From Halobaculum saliterrae (GTDB lineage Archaea; Halobacteriota; Halobacteria; Halobacteriales; Haloferacaceae), in assembly GCF_009831625.1 (NCBI RefSeq), contig NZ_WUUS01000006.1:208310-272309 (forward strand): a DNA stretch of 64,000 bases, written 5' to 3'. A model generated the notes under the pieces. That model ran no database searches, had not been told where the DNA came from, and worked only from the letters and a program-made list of their open reading frames with translations. Shown one piece after another: positions 47,118-57,068 of this stretch (positions within the stretch are counted from its first letter, which is position 1; each line of letters opens with the position of its first letter). The translations under genes were made by a program, and so were the position numbers.

Positions 47118-47214
47118 TGCGTGTGGTTCTCCGCTCCCTTCTCGGAGCTATCGAATCCTCCCGCGGACTGGTACTTGAGTTCAACCCCCGAGAAATCAAT
47201 CGAAATAATTGGGG

Positions 47215-48246
47215 CTACTCGATCGTCGCGTCCGTCGTCAGTTCCGCCGGAGGCTCGCCGGCGAGGTCGTCGCGGTCGTGCGGTTCCGTGAAGTCGATGT
47301 CGGGGCCCGTGGGTACCAATCGCTTGGGGTTCAGACTCTCGTGTGAGCCGTAGTAGTGGCGGGTGATGTGGTCCATGTTCACCGTTCCGGCCACGCCGGG
47401 CGTCTGGTAGAGGTCCTTCGTGTACTCCCAGAGGTGCTCGTACTCGTGAATGCCGCGGCGGTTGCACCGGAAGTGGGTGTGGTACACGTGGTCGAACCGA
47501 ACGAGCGTGGCGAACATCGCCACGTCCGCCTCGGTGAGTCGGTCGCCGGCGAGGTAGCGGCGGTCGGCCAGCAGGTCGTCGTACTCGTCGAGCGCCGCGA
47601 ACAGGTCGTCGACCGCCTCGTCGTACGCCGCCTGCGTGCTCGCGAAGCCGGCGCGGTAGACGCCGTTGTTGATGCGCGGGTAGATGTCGGCGATCCGCTC
47701 GTCCACCGCCTCGCGATAGCCCTCCGGCCACAGGTCGACGCCGTTGCCGAGGCCGTCGAGGGCGGTGTCGAGCATCCGCATTATCTCCTCGCTCTCGTTG
47801 TTGACGATGGTCTCCGCCTTCTTGTCCCACAGTACCGGCACCGTCACGCGCCCGGTGTACTCGTCGTCCGCACGCTGGTAGATCTCGCGCAGGTAGTCGG
47901 CGCCGTAGAGGGGATCGGGCTGCTCGTCGGAGAACTCCCAGCCGTCGTCGTAGCGCTCGGGCTGGGTCAGCGACAGCGAGACGACGTCCTCCAGTCCCTT
48001 CAGCGCGCGCGTCAGCGCGACGCGGTGGGCCCACGGACACGCCCGGCAGATGTACACGTGATAGCGGTCGGGCTCGGCGGGGAACTCGGGGTTGTCGACC
48101 GGTTCCGCCCCGGGTTCCGGCACCGAGCCGTCGATCCAGTCGCGGAAGCTCGTCTCGCTTCGCTCGAACTCGCCGGAGTCGCCGGTGTCACGTCGGACGC
48201 CGGTGCGCCACTCGCCGTCGACGAGCATGTTGGTCGCGTCGCTCAT
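47215..48246 (-). CDS. Glutathionyl-hydroquinone reductase-type GST family protein
   Basis: This 343-residue protein belongs to the Xi-class GST family that reduces glutathionyl-hydroquinones. The N-terminal thioredoxin-like domain has the catalytic Cys70 in RACPWAHR; the C-terminal helical domain holds RFDHVYHTHFRCN and YEHLWEYTKDLYQTPG, both characteristic. Haloarchaea lack glutathione and use gamma-glutamylcysteine, so the thiol used is probably different. The gene follows the archaellin gene on the same strand with about 97 bases between coding regions. Confidence 0.9.
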   Translation of the reverse strand: MSDATNMLVDGEWRTGVRRDTGDSGEFERSETSFRDWIDGSVPEPGAEPVDNPEFPAEPDRYHVYICRACPWAHRVALTRALKGLEDVVSLSLTQPERYDDGWEFSDEQPDPLYGADYLREIYQRADDEYTGRVTVPVLWDKKAETIVNNESEEIMRMLDTALDGLGNGVDLWPEGYREAVDERIADIYPRINNGVYRAGFASTQAAYDEAVDDLFAALDEYDDLLADRRYLAGDRLTEADVAMFATLVRFDHVYHTHFRCNRRGIHEYEHLWEYTKDLYQTPGVAGTVNMDHITRHYYGSHESLNPKRLVPTGPDIDFTEPHDRDDLAGEPPAELTTDATIE

Positions 48247-48357
48247 TGGTCGTGATCAACGATGGGTGGCCACACGCTAAAGCGGTGTGGCGCCGGAACG
48301 GTCGCCCAGACCGCGCTCCGCCGCTCGACCGTGGCGATTCATTCGTCATCTGAGGAC

Positions 48358-48365
48358 ATAAATTA
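48358..48365 (+). promoter_or_regulatory. TATA-like element before the small zinc-finger gene
   Basis: ATAAATTA is centred about 30 bases before the ATG at 48392, consistent with a leaderless transcript starting there and not at the in-frame ATG at 48365, which lies inside the box. Confidence 0.55.
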
Positions 48366-48391
48366 TGGTCATGGAGCCGTACCGGTTCGGT

Positions 48392-48550
48392 ATGGGACGA
48401 ACGTGCCAGAACTGCGGGTCGGAGGTGACGGAGCGATACGCCAGAGTGTTCGCGCCCGACGCGTCGGCGGGGCCGCGGGTGTGTCCGAACTGTGAGGACC
48501 TCGTTCGCGACGGGGCGAGCGTCCGCGAGGCCCGCGCGAACCGCGGCTAG
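48392..48550 (+). CDS. Small zinc-finger protein (DUF7563-like)
   Basis: This 52-residue protein has two CxxC motifs (CQNCGS and CPNCED), a complete zinc site typical of haloarchaeal one-domain zinc fingers. The ATG at 48392 is preferred over an in-frame ATG 27 bases earlier because of the TATA position. Such small zinc fingers are abundant in haloarchaea and some affect motility or biofilm; no function can be assigned here. Confidence 0.7.
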   Translation: MGRTCQNCGSEVTERYARVFAPDASAGPRVCPNCEDLVRDGASVREARANRG

Positions 48551-48589
48551 CGGGGCCGGTTCCGGGACGAGACGCCCTCCCACCTCCCC

Positions 48590-49282
48590 TCACTCGACGG
48601 TCCCCGCGCTCACCCGCGCGAACCCCCCCAGAAGCGTCCGGTACTCGGTGTCCGCGCACGCCTCTCGGAGCGCCCGGTGGGCCGCGGCGACGCGCTCGTC
48701 CTGCACGGTCGCCGGCGATCGCTCCAGCGACCGCGCGGTTCCGGGCGGCGACCCGGCGCGCACGAACAGGCGGAACGCGGGGTTCAGCGCCCGCCAGCCG
48801 GGGCGAGTCGTCCGAGCGAGGTCGAGCAGGGCGATCCGCCCGCCCGGACCGACGAGGTCCGCCCACTCGCGGACCGCCGCCGCCGGGTCCGGGAGCATCC
48901 CCACGACGAACGCGCCGCAGCAGGCGTCGACGCCGTCGTCACGCAGCGGCGGGCGCGCGGCGTCGCCGCGGACGTACTCCCCGCCGTTGCCGTCCTCCTC
49001 GTCGCGATTCCGGTATCGCTCTCGGTCCCGCTCACGGGCGACCCGGAGCACGCCGGGAGCGAAGTCGACGCCGACGTACCTCCCGTCGCTCCCGACCAGC
49101 TCCTCGATGTACGGGCGGTTCGCGCCCGTTCCGCAGCCGAACTCGACGACGGTCGCGCCCGGCTCGGGGTCGAGCGCGTCCGCGAGCGCCCGGCGCAGCG
49201 TCGCGACGAACGGCCCGCGTCTGGCGAGGGCGTCGTACGCGCGGGCGAAGCGGGTGTAGAACTCCGGGGCGGACAGTTGCAT
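48590..49282 (-). CDS. Class I SAM-dependent methyltransferase
   Basis: This 230-residue protein has the SAM-binding motif I VVEFGCGTGANRPYIEEL, then YVGVDFAPGVL and DDGVDACCGAFVVGML with LLDLART, a UbiE/small-molecule methyltransferase pattern. The substrate is unknown. The start at 49282 (MQLSAPEFYTRFARAYD) is favoured over a GTG at 49318, although that would abut the thiR stop at 49321. It is the third gene of a dcd-thiR-methyltransferase unit. Confidence 0.85.
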   Translation of the reverse strand: MQLSAPEFYTRFARAYDALARRGPFVATLRRALADALDPEPGATVVEFGCGTGANRPYIEELVGSDGRYVGVDFAPGVLRVARERDRERYRNRDEEDGNGGEYVRGDAARPPLRDDGVDACCGAFVVGMLPDPAAAVREWADLVGPGGRIALLDLARTTRPGWRALNPAFRLFVRAGSPPGTARSLERSPATVQDERVAAAHRALREACADTEYRTLLGGFARVSAGTVE

Positions 49283-49320
49283 GGTCGCGTCCTCCGGAAG
49301 ACTGACTCGGGGAGACACGG

Positions 49321-50265
49321 CTACAGGAGGTTCCGAACCGTCCGCGCGACGGTCGGCGCGTCCGGGCCGAGCACGTACAACACCGGCTCGACGCCGACGC
49401 CGCCGGTCTGGTAGACGGCGAACACGTCGCCGGGGGCGTCGGCGGCGTCGCCGTCGAGTCGGTTCGCGACCGCCGCGCGGACGGGATCGTCCGGGGCGCC
49501 GGCGTCCGTCTCGCCGTGGTCGGTCGGCTCGAACTCGACGGCCTCGACGCCGGCGTCCGCCAGCGCCCCCACGAGGTCGGGGTCGTATCGGACGTTCACC
49601 GCGGCGCGGGCGTCGACGCCCGCCGCCCGCGCCGACAGCAGCACGCCCGCGACGTGCTCGCTGACGCCGAACTCGGGGTCGCTCGGCACCCGTGCGGTCC
49701 CCTTCACGTCGAAGATCCGCCCCGGAACGGCGGCGATGTCATCGATGTCGACGGCGTCCGGGACGCACTCCGCGAGGTTCGAGCCGACGTTCGGGATGAG
49801 CCCCGCGAACCCCGAGGCCGCGGTGAGCGTTCGCACGCCGCGGCGAAGCGAGGAGAGCGTCCGCTCGCGGTCGCGCAGGCCGCTGTCGGGGTCGTGGACG
49901 GCGAAGTCGTAGTCCGCGCCCGTCAGCTCCGGCATGGCCGCCTCGTGCAGCTCCGCGAGGAGGTCGCCGCCCTCGAGCCGCCTGATCAGTACCTCCAGTT
50001 CGACGAGCGCGCCGACGCGGCTGAGGTCCCCCGACGCCAGCCCGGCGGCGACGCGCTCGACGGTCTCGCGGACGCGGTCGTCGGCGGCGACGCGGTCGTT
50101 CGTGGCCACGTCGCCGTGGGCGTACTTCGACACCGCCGACTGGCTGATGCCCAGCGCGTCGGCGACCTCCCGCTGGGTCAGGTCGCGCTCGCGCAGCGCC
50201 TCCGCCAGCATCGCCCGGACCGTCGGGAGGAACTCGTCGACGACGACCTCCTCGATGAACCTCAT
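49321..50265 (-). CDS. thiR: Thiamine regulator ThiR (HTH + ThiN domain)
   Basis: This 314-residue protein has an N-terminal winged HTH (about 18-50, [20 protein letters not shown]) and a C-terminal ThiN domain (about 135-310). ThiN alone is the archaeal thiamine phosphate synthase; HTH-ThiN fusions act as repressors (ThiR) that sense thiamine phosphates and control thiamine genes. [17 protein letters not shown] and [14 protein letters not shown] are ThiN hallmarks. The ATG at 50265 overlaps the dcd stop as ATGA. No thiamine synthesis gene is close, so its targets are elsewhere. Confidence 0.9.
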   Translation of the reverse strand: MRFIEEVVVDEFLPTVRAMLAEALRERDLTQREVADALGISQSAVSKYAHGDVATNDRVAADDRVRETVERVAAGLASGDLSRVGALVELEVLIRRLEGGDLLAELHEAAMPELTGADYDFAVHDPDSGLRDRERTLSSLRRGVRTLTAASGFAGLIPNVGSNLAECVPDAVDIDDIAAVPGRIFDVKGTARVPSDPEFGVSEHVAGVLLSARAAGVDARAAVNVRYDPDLVGALADAGVEAVEFEPTDHGETDAGAPDDPVRAAVANRLDGDAADAPGDVFAVYQTGGVGVEPVLYVLGPDAPTVARTVRNLL

Positions 50266-50888
50266 CGGTCGGACTCCCCGGCGCTGTCGAGCGTCCCGTC
50301 CCCGCGGCCCGTCGCGAACTCGGGGTCGTCGCCGATGCGGGACGCCTGCGGCCCTGACTGGTCCTGGTACTTCGACCCACGCTCGGCGCCGTAGGGGCGG
50401 TCCGCGGGCGATCTCAGCTCCGTGAAGGTGAGCTGTGAGATTCGCATTCCCGGCGAGAGCGCGACCGGCGCGTTCCCAAGGTTCGACAGTTCGAGGGTGA
50501 TCTGCCCCCGGTAGCCCGGATCGCAGAGCCCGGCCGTCGCGTGGACGACGATCGCGAGCCGACCCAGCGAGGAGCGCCCCTCGACGTGGGCGACGATGTC
50601 GTCGGGGATGCCGACCGTCTCCTTCGTCGTTCCGAGCACGAAGTCGCCGGGGTGGAGGATGAAGTCGTCGCCCTCGGGGACGTGCGTCTCCTCGACGTAC
50701 TCGTCGACCTCGCGGGCGTCGTTCGGGTGGATGCAGGGGATGTTCGTCCGGCGGAACTCCAGGAACTCCGAGCCGAGTCGGAGGTCGACGCTCGCGGGCT
50801 GGACCTGCGTGTCCACGTCGTCGAGCGGGTCGACGACGAGGTCGCCGTCCCGGAGCCGCGCGAGGATGTCGGTGTCCGAGAGTATCAT
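50262..50888 (-). CDS. dcd: dCTP deaminase
   Basis: This 208-residue trimeric enzyme forms dUTP from dCTP (or dUMP in bifunctional types). It has [41 protein letters not shown] and [10 protein letters not shown], including the catalytic Glu in the region. The C-terminal 25 residues are an acidic tail beyond the usual end. The ATG at 50888 precedes the conserved start; 13 residues further upstream are unrelated. It is the first gene of the unit with thiR and a methyltransferase. Confidence 0.93.
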   Translation of the reverse strand: MILSDTDILARLRDGDLVVDPLDDVDTQVQPASVDLRLGSEFLEFRRTNIPCIHPNDAREVDEYVEETHVPEGDDFILHPGDFVLGTTKETVGIPDDIVAHVEGRSSLGRLAIVVHATAGLCDPGYRGQITLELSNLGNAPVALSPGMRISQLTFTELRSPADRPYGAERGSKYQDQSGPQASRIGDDPEFATGRGDGTLDSAGESDR

Positions 50889-50945
50889 GTGCGGGAGGGC
50901 GGCGGCCGGCGGCTTAAGTTCCCGCATGGCGCGCCGCGGCGGGGG

Positions 50946-51662
50946 TCAAACCAGCTCGAGCGCCAGCCCGATCGCGGTGAGCACGCCGACGATCGTCGCG
51001 GCGGTTCCGACCGAGTGATCGCGGGCGTCAGCCAGTCCGTACGTCCGGATCACGCCGGCCCAGACCGCGACCGCGACGGCCGCGAGCAGACCGATCGCCT
51101 CGACGCCGCCGATCGCCGCCCGGAGGGCGTCGACCGCGCCCTCTGGCGATCCCGGCACCGCGGCCGTCCGGAGGCGGTAGACGATCAGCGCGCCGACGCC
51201 GAGGAGCCGCGCCAGGCTCGGCACCATCCCCCAGCCGGCGACCGCGAGCGTGTCGGCGAACGCGCCCTCGCCGTCGGCCATGGCGCTCGCGGCGTGGAGG
51301 ACGCCGCCCTGGACGAGCCAGAACAGCGGGACGAGCGCCACCGCCGTCGGCGGGAGCCACGAGAGCTCCTCGGCGACGAGCGTACCCAGGCTCCGCTCGA
51401 CCTCCTTCGGTTCGCCGCAGCCGGTGGGCGTGTCGTCGAAGGCCGAGTCCTCGCAGAAGGTCTCGCCGGGGTACGCCGGGTTGTCGACGGTGATCGGGAC
51501 GTCGAGCGCGGCGGCGAACTCGCCGAGGAAGACGGCCAGTCCGCCGGCGGTGACGATCGTGACGAGCCCGACCGCTGCGGCCGCGTGGGCGAACGGCGGG
51601 GAACCGCCGTGGCGCTCGAAGTAGCTGTTCGGGCGGAGGAGGGGCGTGCGGGGGCCTGCCAT
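50946..51662 (-). CDS. YIP1-like membrane protein
   Basis: This 238-residue polytopic protein has about five helices (AVGLVTIVTAGGLAVFLGEF, ALVPLFWLVQGGVLHAAS and others) and resembles the archaeal Yip1-domain group. A hydrophilic Asp/Glu/Pro segment with two Cys (CEDSAFDDTPTGCGEP, about 70-85) lies outside the first helix. Function unknown. It stands alone between dcd and a small hypothetical gene. Confidence 0.75.
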   Translation of the reverse strand: MAGPRTPLLRPNSYFERHGGSPPFAHAAAAVGLVTIVTAGGLAVFLGEFAAALDVPITVDNPAYPGETFCEDSAFDDTPTGCGEPKEVERSLGTLVAEELSWLPPTAVALVPLFWLVQGGVLHAASAMADGEGAFADTLAVAGWGMVPSLARLLGVGALIVYRLRTAAVPGSPEGAVDALRAAIGGVEAIGLLAAVAVAVWAGVIRTYGLADARDHSVGTAATIVGVLTAIGLALELV

Positions 51663-51720
51663 CGGCGGCTGCTCTCCCGGCTCCGTGAAACGTCTTGTCC
51701 TCTCCGGCGGTCGGCCGGCC

Positions 51721-52101
51721 TCAGGCCGTCACGACGGGTCCATCGGTGCCGTGGTAGGCGTCGTGGAACCGATCGAGCCGGCGGTAGAACTCCGGAAGCA
51801 GGCGGTTGCGGAGGTGTAGCCGCTCGCCGTCGCTCTCCGCGCGCGTCCACGCGACCGCGTCGTCGATAGCCGCCTCGACGTCGTCGGGGGGTCGCTCGCC
51901 GGCCACGGTCGCGAACGACTCGCGGAAGGCGGCCGCGACCGTCGCCAGCAGGAGGTCGTCGACGACCGCCGTCTCCTCGGGCGGGGTGCCGAGGCTCCGG
52001 ACCGCGCCGGCGAGGAGGACGCGCCCGTCGCGGATCCCGTGGTCGGCGAACGATCCCGGCATCGGTCGGTCGTCGCCGCCGTCGTCGTTTCTGATGCTCA
52101 C
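51721..52101 (-). CDS. Conserved hypothetical acidic helical protein
   Basis: This 126-residue soluble protein has a predominantly helical composition ([18 protein letters not shown], then [19 protein letters not shown]). I recognise no domain. The start is uncertain: the ATG at 52101 gives an Asp-rich lead of 13 residues before a second Met (MPGSFADHG). Expression is likely but no function can be inferred from its neighbours (a YIP1-like gene and pth2). Confidence 0.55.
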   Translation of the reverse strand: MSIRNDDGGDDRPMPGSFADHGIRDGRVLLAGAVRSLGTPPEETAVVDDLLLATVAAAFRESFATVAGERPPDDVEAAIDDAVAWTRAESDGERLHLRNRLLPEFYRRLDRFHDAYHGTDGPVVTA

Positions 52102-52298
52102 ACGCGCGAGGAGGGCCGCCGGACGGTTGAACCCCCGCGGCCTGTGTGGACCGGACGCATTCGTGGCGATCCCTTTTGTCTCGTCAACGGGGCCGGCACC
52201 TGTCGTGCGGGCCCGCTGTGATCATCGGTTCCAGCGTCGGCTCCGCCGTCCGACCACGCTCCCGAAGCGCTTTCCGCGCCCCCCGCCCAGCGCGACGT

Positions 52299-52643
52299 AT
52301 GAGCATGAAGCAGGCCATCGTCGTCCGCACGGATCTCGGGATGGGGACGGGGAAGCTGGCCGCGCAGGTCGCGCACGCGTCGCTGTCGGCGTACGAGGAC
52401 ACCGGCACGAAGACTCGCACGGCGTGGAAGGGCGAGGGGCAGAAGAAGGTCGTCCTCAAGGCCGCCGGCGAGTCGCAGATCTTCGAACTGGCCGACCGCG
52501 CCGAGCGCGAGGGGCTGCCGAACGCGGTCATCCGCGACGCCGGACACACCCAACTCGACCCCGGAACCGTCACGACGCTCGCGGTCGGTCCGGGCGAGGA
52601 GTCGATCGTCGACAAGGTGACCGGCGACCTCTCGCTGTACTGA
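52299..52643 (+). CDS. pth2: Peptidyl-tRNA hydrolase Pth2
   Basis: This 114-residue archaeal/eukaryal-type peptidyl-tRNA hydrolase has [25 protein letters not shown] and [20 protein letters not shown]. It rescues stalled peptidyl-tRNA. The stop overlaps the truD start as TGATG, so the two are coupled. A second ATG two codons in (52305) is an equally good start. CTTTCCGC about 28 bases upstream is a weak TATA candidate. Confidence 0.93.
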   Translation: MSMKQAIVVRTDLGMGTGKLAAQVAHASLSAYEDTGTKTRTAWKGEGQKKVVLKAAGESQIFELADRAEREGLPNAVIRDAGHTQLDPGTVTTLAVGPGEESIVDKVTGDLSLY

Positions 52644-54001
52644 TGCGGGACGCGCATCCCCGCGAGCGCGCCACCGGCGTCGACCACTACGTCAGCGACG
52701 CCGACGGCATCGGCGGCCGCCTGCGCGTCGCCCCCGAGGACTTCCGAGTCCGCGAGCGCGAGCGGATGGACCCCGAACCGCTCGACGAGCACGCGGGGTC
52801 GTATCCGTACCTCCTCCTGCGCGCGACCCTCCGCCGGTGGGACACCAACGACTTCGCGAGCGCGCTCTCTGACGCGATGGGCGCCAGCCGGGAGCGCGTC
52901 TCGTGGGCCGGCACGAAGGACAAACACGCCGTCACCACCCAACTGTTCACGGTCCGCGACGCCGAACCCGAGGAGATCCCGGACCTCGACGGCGCCGACA
53001 TCGAGGTGCTCGGCCGCGTCGGGCGCGACCTCTCCTTCGGCGACCTCGCGGGCAACGAGTTCGCGATCCGCGTGCGGGAGACGGAGGGCGACCCCGCGCC
53101 GATCACCCGGGACCTACGGGCGTTCGCCGCCGGCGGCGACGCGGCGGATGTCGACCCCACCGACGACGGCGCACCCGTCGAGATCGCCGTCCCCAACTAC
53201 TTCGGCCACCAGCGCTTCGGGAGCCGCCGGCCCGTCACCCACGAGGTCGGCCTCGCGGCGATCCGCGGCGACTGGCGCGGCGCGGTGCTCGCCTACTGCG
53301 GCAACCCGTACGACACCGAACCCGAGGACTCCCAGCGCGCCCGCGAGGTCGTCGAGGACGAGGCCGGGAGCGACAGCCCCGACTGGAGCGCCGCCCTCGA
53401 CGCGATGCCCGGTCGTCTGCGCTACGAGCGCTCGATGCTCCACCGGCTCGACGAGGGCGCCGACTGGCGCGAGGCGCTGGAGGCGGTGCCGTCGAACCTC
53501 CAGCGGCTGTTCGTCAACGCCGCGCAGTCGTACGTCTTCAACCGGGTCCTCAGCGAACGCCTGCGCCGCGGGCTGCCGTTCACCAGACCCGTCGCCGGCG
53601 ACGTGGTCGCGTTCGTCGAGCGCGACGTGCCGTTCCCGAAGCCCGACATGGACCGGCTCCAGCGGGCGACCGAGGGCCGCGTCGACACGCTCGCGCGCCA
53701 CTGCGAGCGCGGGCGGGCGTTCGTCACCGCGCCGCTCGTGGGAACCGAGACGGAGCTCGGGGACGGCGAGCCGGGCGAGATCGAACGCGAGGTCCTCCGG
53801 GAGCTCGACGTCGACCCCGATGACTTCGAGCTGCCCGGCGAGTTCGCCTCCGGCGGTACCCGCCGGGCCGTGGTACTTCCGACCGACCTGACGGTCTCCG
53901 AGGAGGAGGGGGACCCGGTGTTCGAGTTCGCGCTGCCGTCCGGGTCGTACGCGACGGCGGTGCTCCGGGAGTATCTGAAGTGCGACCCCGAACGGCTGTA
54001 G
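52643..54001 (+). CDS. truD: tRNA pseudouridine(13) synthase TruD
   Basis: This 452-residue enzyme forms pseudouridine at position 13 of tRNA. The catalytic Asp is about 93 in [26 protein letters not shown] and [20 protein letters not shown] are TruD motifs flanking the inserted domain. The start at 52643 overlaps the pth2 stop by one base. It forms a small translation-maintenance unit with pth2, a widespread archaeal pairing. Confidence 0.94.
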   Translation: MRDAHPRERATGVDHYVSDADGIGGRLRVAPEDFRVRERERMDPEPLDEHAGSYPYLLLRATLRRWDTNDFASALSDAMGASRERVSWAGTKDKHAVTTQLFTVRDAEPEEIPDLDGADIEVLGRVGRDLSFGDLAGNEFAIRVRETEGDPAPITRDLRAFAAGGDAADVDPTDDGAPVEIAVPNYFGHQRFGSRRPVTHEVGLAAIRGDWRGAVLAYCGNPYDTEPEDSQRAREVVEDEAGSDSPDWSAALDAMPGRLRYERSMLHRLDEGADWREALEAVPSNLQRLFVNAAQSYVFNRVLSERLRRGLPFTRPVAGDVVAFVERDVPFPKPDMDRLQRATEGRVDTLARHCERGRAFVTAPLVGTETELGDGEPGEIEREVLRELDVDPDDFELPGEFASGGTRRAVVLPTDLTVSEEEGDPVFEFALPSGSYATAVLREYLKCDPERL

Positions 54002-54121
54002 CGGTCGGGTCTCGGTCGCCCGGGTGCGTCGCCGGCGGCGACGCGTTCGTTTCCACCCGGCCGGAGTCGCGATCGGTGTTCAACTATCGGCGGCGGAAAC
54101 GGATCGGTAGGCGGAACGACC

Positions 54122-54931
54122 GTGAGCGACTCCAAGACGGAACAGACCGAGACGACGGAGCAGACGTCGACGCGAAGCGTCCTCGATTCGCTGATCGAGA
54201 GCGGCGTCCACGAGATGAACCGCGAGCGGTTCGGGCTGTTGCTCTCGGGACTCTCGGCGGGGCTCGACATCGGGTTCGGCCCGCTGTTGATGGGGGTGAT
54301 ACTCACGCTCTCCCCGGGCGGATTCGGCGACCTCACGACGGAACTGCTGGTGGCGAGCGTCTACTCCGTCGGCTTCATGCTCGTCATTCTGGGCCGGTCG
54401 GAGCTGTTCACCGAACACACCACGCTGGCGGTGATACCCGTCCTCGACGGGCAGGCGTCATTCCGGCAGTTGCTTCGGCTGTGGGGACTGGTGTACGTCG
54501 GGAACATCGTCGGGGGAGTCCTGTTCACGCTGCTCGCGGTCCAGCTGATGCCGGGACTGGGCGTCGTCTCCCCCGAGGCGTTCGAGGCGATCGCGCGCAA
54601 ACTCGTCTCCCACGACCTCCGGTGGCTCCTCGTCGCCGGGGTCTTCGCGGGGTGGTTGATGGGGCTGCTGGCGTGGCTGGTCGCCGCGGCACAGGAGACG
54701 GTGAGCCGGCTGCTCATCATCCTGATCGTCACCGGGACGATCGGGATCCTCCACCTCCCCCACTCGATCGCGGGCAACGTGGAGGTACTGTTCGGGCTGT
54801 TCGTTTCGCCGGCGATCTCGCCGGCCGACTACCTCGTGTTCCTCGTCCTGGCGACGGTCGGGAACGTTCTCGGTGGGGGAGTCTTCGTCGCGCTGCTGAA
54901 GTACGGGCACGTCGTTCGCGGGGCCGACTGA
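54122..54931 (+). CDS. Formate/nitrite transporter (FNT) family channel
   Basis: This 269-residue membrane protein has six helices of the FNT fold, with LIESGVHEMNRERFGLLLSGLSAG and FVGYSVGF-like VASVYSVGFMLVILGRSELFTEHT as the selectivity region. A 20-residue Thr/Glu-rich N-terminal tail precedes it. It may carry formate, nitrite, lactate or hydrosulfide; nothing here narrows this down. The GTG at 54122 starts the N-terminal tail. Confidence 0.87.
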   Translation: MSDSKTEQTETTEQTSTRSVLDSLIESGVHEMNRERFGLLLSGLSAGLDIGFGPLLMGVILTLSPGGFGDLTTELLVASVYSVGFMLVILGRSELFTEHTTLAVIPVLDGQASFRQLLRLWGLVYVGNIVGGVLFTLLAVQLMPGLGVVSPEAFEAIARKLVSHDLRWLLVAGVFAGWLMGLLAWLVAAAQETVSRLLIILIVTGTIGILHLPHSIAGNVEVLFGLFVSPAISPADYLVFLVLATVGNVLGGGVFVALLKYGHVVRGAD

Positions 54932-54977
54932 CGGGACGAACCCAGCGGGTTCGTCACGGCCGGGGAGGGCGACCCAC

Positions 54978-55733
54978 TCAGCTGTTCTGCATCGACGCCG
55001 GCCGGGGACTCACGTACGGGAGCGCGGCCGTCAGGTGGTACGTCGCCTTCCGGAGCGACCCCTTCGCGTACTGTCGGGCGCTCCGGTGGATGGGGGTCCG
55101 CCTGCCTCGGAGGTCGGTGTCGCCGGCGCGGATCGCCTCCACTACGGTCGAGGTGTCGATCGCCTCGGGCGGCGCCTCCGGGTCGACCGACGGGAGGGTG
55201 ATCTCGGTGTAAGCCCGGCCCACGTGTCGGATGGAGTGAGCGTCGCTGGCGCCGAGCATCGGGTACTCGCGGCGGGCGGCGAACGTCCGCGCCCGGCGGT
55301 TGCGGTAGCCGGTGAACACCATCGAGTTGTACACCTCGATCCCGTCGCACTCCCCGAGGTTCCGCTTGCGGACGCCGTGGCGACTGCGCTGGAACGGGTG
55401 GGGGACGACCGCGACGCCGCCGTCGTCGCGGACCCGCTCGACCGTCTCGTCGAACGGCAGTCCCCGCGGGGGACACTCCGTGACGCCGATCGCGAGCAGG
55501 TGACCGGCCGCGGTCGACACCTCGACCCCCGGGATCCCGACGAGCCCGTACTCGTCGGCGATCTCCGCCGCGTGGAGCGACTCCTCGATGGCGTCGTGGT
55601 CCGTCACGACGACGCCGTCGAGTCCGATGTCGGCGGCGTGTTCGAGGACGAGTTCGACGGGGTCGTGGCCGTCGTAGGAGCCGTCCGAGTGGACGTGGGG
55701 ATCGATGCGGAGTACCGCGCCCTGTTCGCTCAT
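54978..55733 (-). CDS. PHP-domain metal-dependent phosphoesterase
   Basis: This 251-residue PHP protein has its metal ligands in IDPHVHSDGSYDG (His13, His15), VVTDHDAI and GVEVSTAAGHLLAIG. Later ligands lie in VVPHPFQRSRHGV and LGASDAHSIRHVG. PHP enzymes hydrolyse phosphoesters such as histidinol phosphate, 3'-phosphoadenosine or nucleotides; the substrate is unknown. It is divergent from the enolase-superfamily gene, with about 90 bases between. Confidence 0.88.
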   Translation of the reverse strand: MSEQGAVLRIDPHVHSDGSYDGHDPVELVLEHAADIGLDGVVVTDHDAIEESLHAAEIADEYGLVGIPGVEVSTAAGHLLAIGVTECPPRGLPFDETVERVRDDGGVAVVPHPFQRSRHGVRKRNLGECDGIEVYNSMVFTGYRNRRARTFAARREYPMLGASDAHSIRHVGRAYTEITLPSVDPEAPPEAIDTSTVVEAIRAGDTDLRGRRTPIHRSARQYAKGSLRKATYHLTAALPYVSPRPASMQNS

Positions 55734-55823
55734 CGACGGGCGTTCGTACTCCGGGTGAGAAAACGTATTGGTCTCGGGTGTCCAGAGTCAACAGTTACCA
55801 CGGATCGGCACGTCGACGGACGC

Positions 55824-56942
55824 ATGGAGATCAGGGAGATCCGGACCGTCCCGCTGGCGGTCGACCTCGACGAGCCGGCCCGCCTCTCGCGCGACCGGGC
55901 GATCGACCGACGCGCCGCGGCGCTCGTCGTCGTGGAGACGGCCGGCGGGAGCCGGGGGATCGGCGAGGCGGTCGGCCCCGCTCCCGCGACGACCGAGCGG
56001 CTGATCGACGCGGAGCTGGCCCCGAAACTCGTCGGCGAGGACCCCCTCGACGTCGAGCGCCACTGGACGGCGATGTGTACCGAATCGCTGTACGACCACC
56101 CGCGGGGCGAGCGGATCGCCGCCGCCAGCGGGATCGACATCGCGCTGTGGGACCTCGTCGGGAAGCACCACGGCGCGCCGGTCCACCGCCTGCTCGGCGG
56201 CGACGCCGGCGCCACCGCCGCCCCGGACGGCCGCCTGCGGGCGTACGCCAGCGACCTCTTCTTCGACGATCCCGACGCGATGGCCGAGCGCGCGGCGGGG
56301 TACGTCGACCGCGGCTTCGACGCGGTGAAGTGCCACCTCGGCCGCGGCCGCGACGCCGACGAGGCGCGGGTGGCCGCGATGCGGGAGGCGATCGGCGACG
56401 CGGAGCTGATGGTCGACGTGAACTGCGGCTACGACCGTGCCGAGGCGCGCCGCGTCGGCCACATGCTCGCCGACTACGACGTGTACTGGTACGAGGAGCC
56501 GCTCGAACCCCGCGACGTCGAGGGGCTCGCCGAGCTCCGCCGCGCCCTCGAGACGCCGATCGCGACCGGCGAGAACCGCTTCACGAAGTGGGGGTTCCGC
56601 GAGCTGTTCGAGGCCGGCGCCGTCGACTACGCCATGCCCGACGCGATGCGGTGCGGCGGGATCACCGAGACCCGGAAGGTGCTGGCGCTCGCGGAGGCGT
56701 TCGACGTGGTGCCGACGCCGCACTGCTTCGCGACCGGGGTCGGGCTCGCGGCGACGATGCAGACGATGGCGACCTCGCCGGCGGCGCAGTGGCTCGAACT
56801 CGACGTGACCGACTTCCCGCTGCTGGAGCCGCTACTGGTCGACGGGCTCGATCTCGCCGACGGCAGCGTCGGGGTGCCGACCGGACCGGGGCTCGGCGTC
56901 GAGATCCCCGACCCGGTCGTCGCCGAGTACGGGACCGCGTGA
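55824..56942 (+). CDS. Mandelate racemase/muconate lactonizing enzyme family protein
   Basis: This enolase-superfamily enzyme (372 residues) has a capping domain followed by a beta/alpha barrel. The metal ligands are Asp198 (VDVNCGYD), Glu224 (WYEEPLE) and Glu250 (ATGENRF). The base residues are K-x-H in VKCHLG (Lys169, His171) and His300 in PTPHCFATG. This suggests a mandelate-racemase-type sugar acid dehydratase or racemase; the substrate is unknown. Confidence 0.88.
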   Translation: MEIREIRTVPLAVDLDEPARLSRDRAIDRRAAALVVVETAGGSRGIGEAVGPAPATTERLIDAELAPKLVGEDPLDVERHWTAMCTESLYDHPRGERIAAASGIDIALWDLVGKHHGAPVHRLLGGDAGATAAPDGRLRAYASDLFFDDPDAMAERAAGYVDRGFDAVKCHLGRGRDADEARVAAMREAIGDAELMVDVNCGYDRAEARRVGHMLADYDVYWYEEPLEPRDVEGLAELRRALETPIATGENRFTKWGFRELFEAGAVDYAMPDAMRCGGITETRKVLALAEAFDVVPTPHCFATGVGLAATMQTMATSPAAQWLELDVTDFPLLEPLLVDGLDLADGSVGVPTGPGLGVEIPDPVVAEYGTA

Positions 56943-57068
56943 GCGACGGCCGTCGTCCCCGAGACGCCGGCCCGCGTCGCGGCGGCCCGAACCACACCCG
57001 GAGCTATTTCTCCACGATCCACGAACGACTCCCATGGCACGCCAGTCAGTCGCACGAGAGGGACGACG

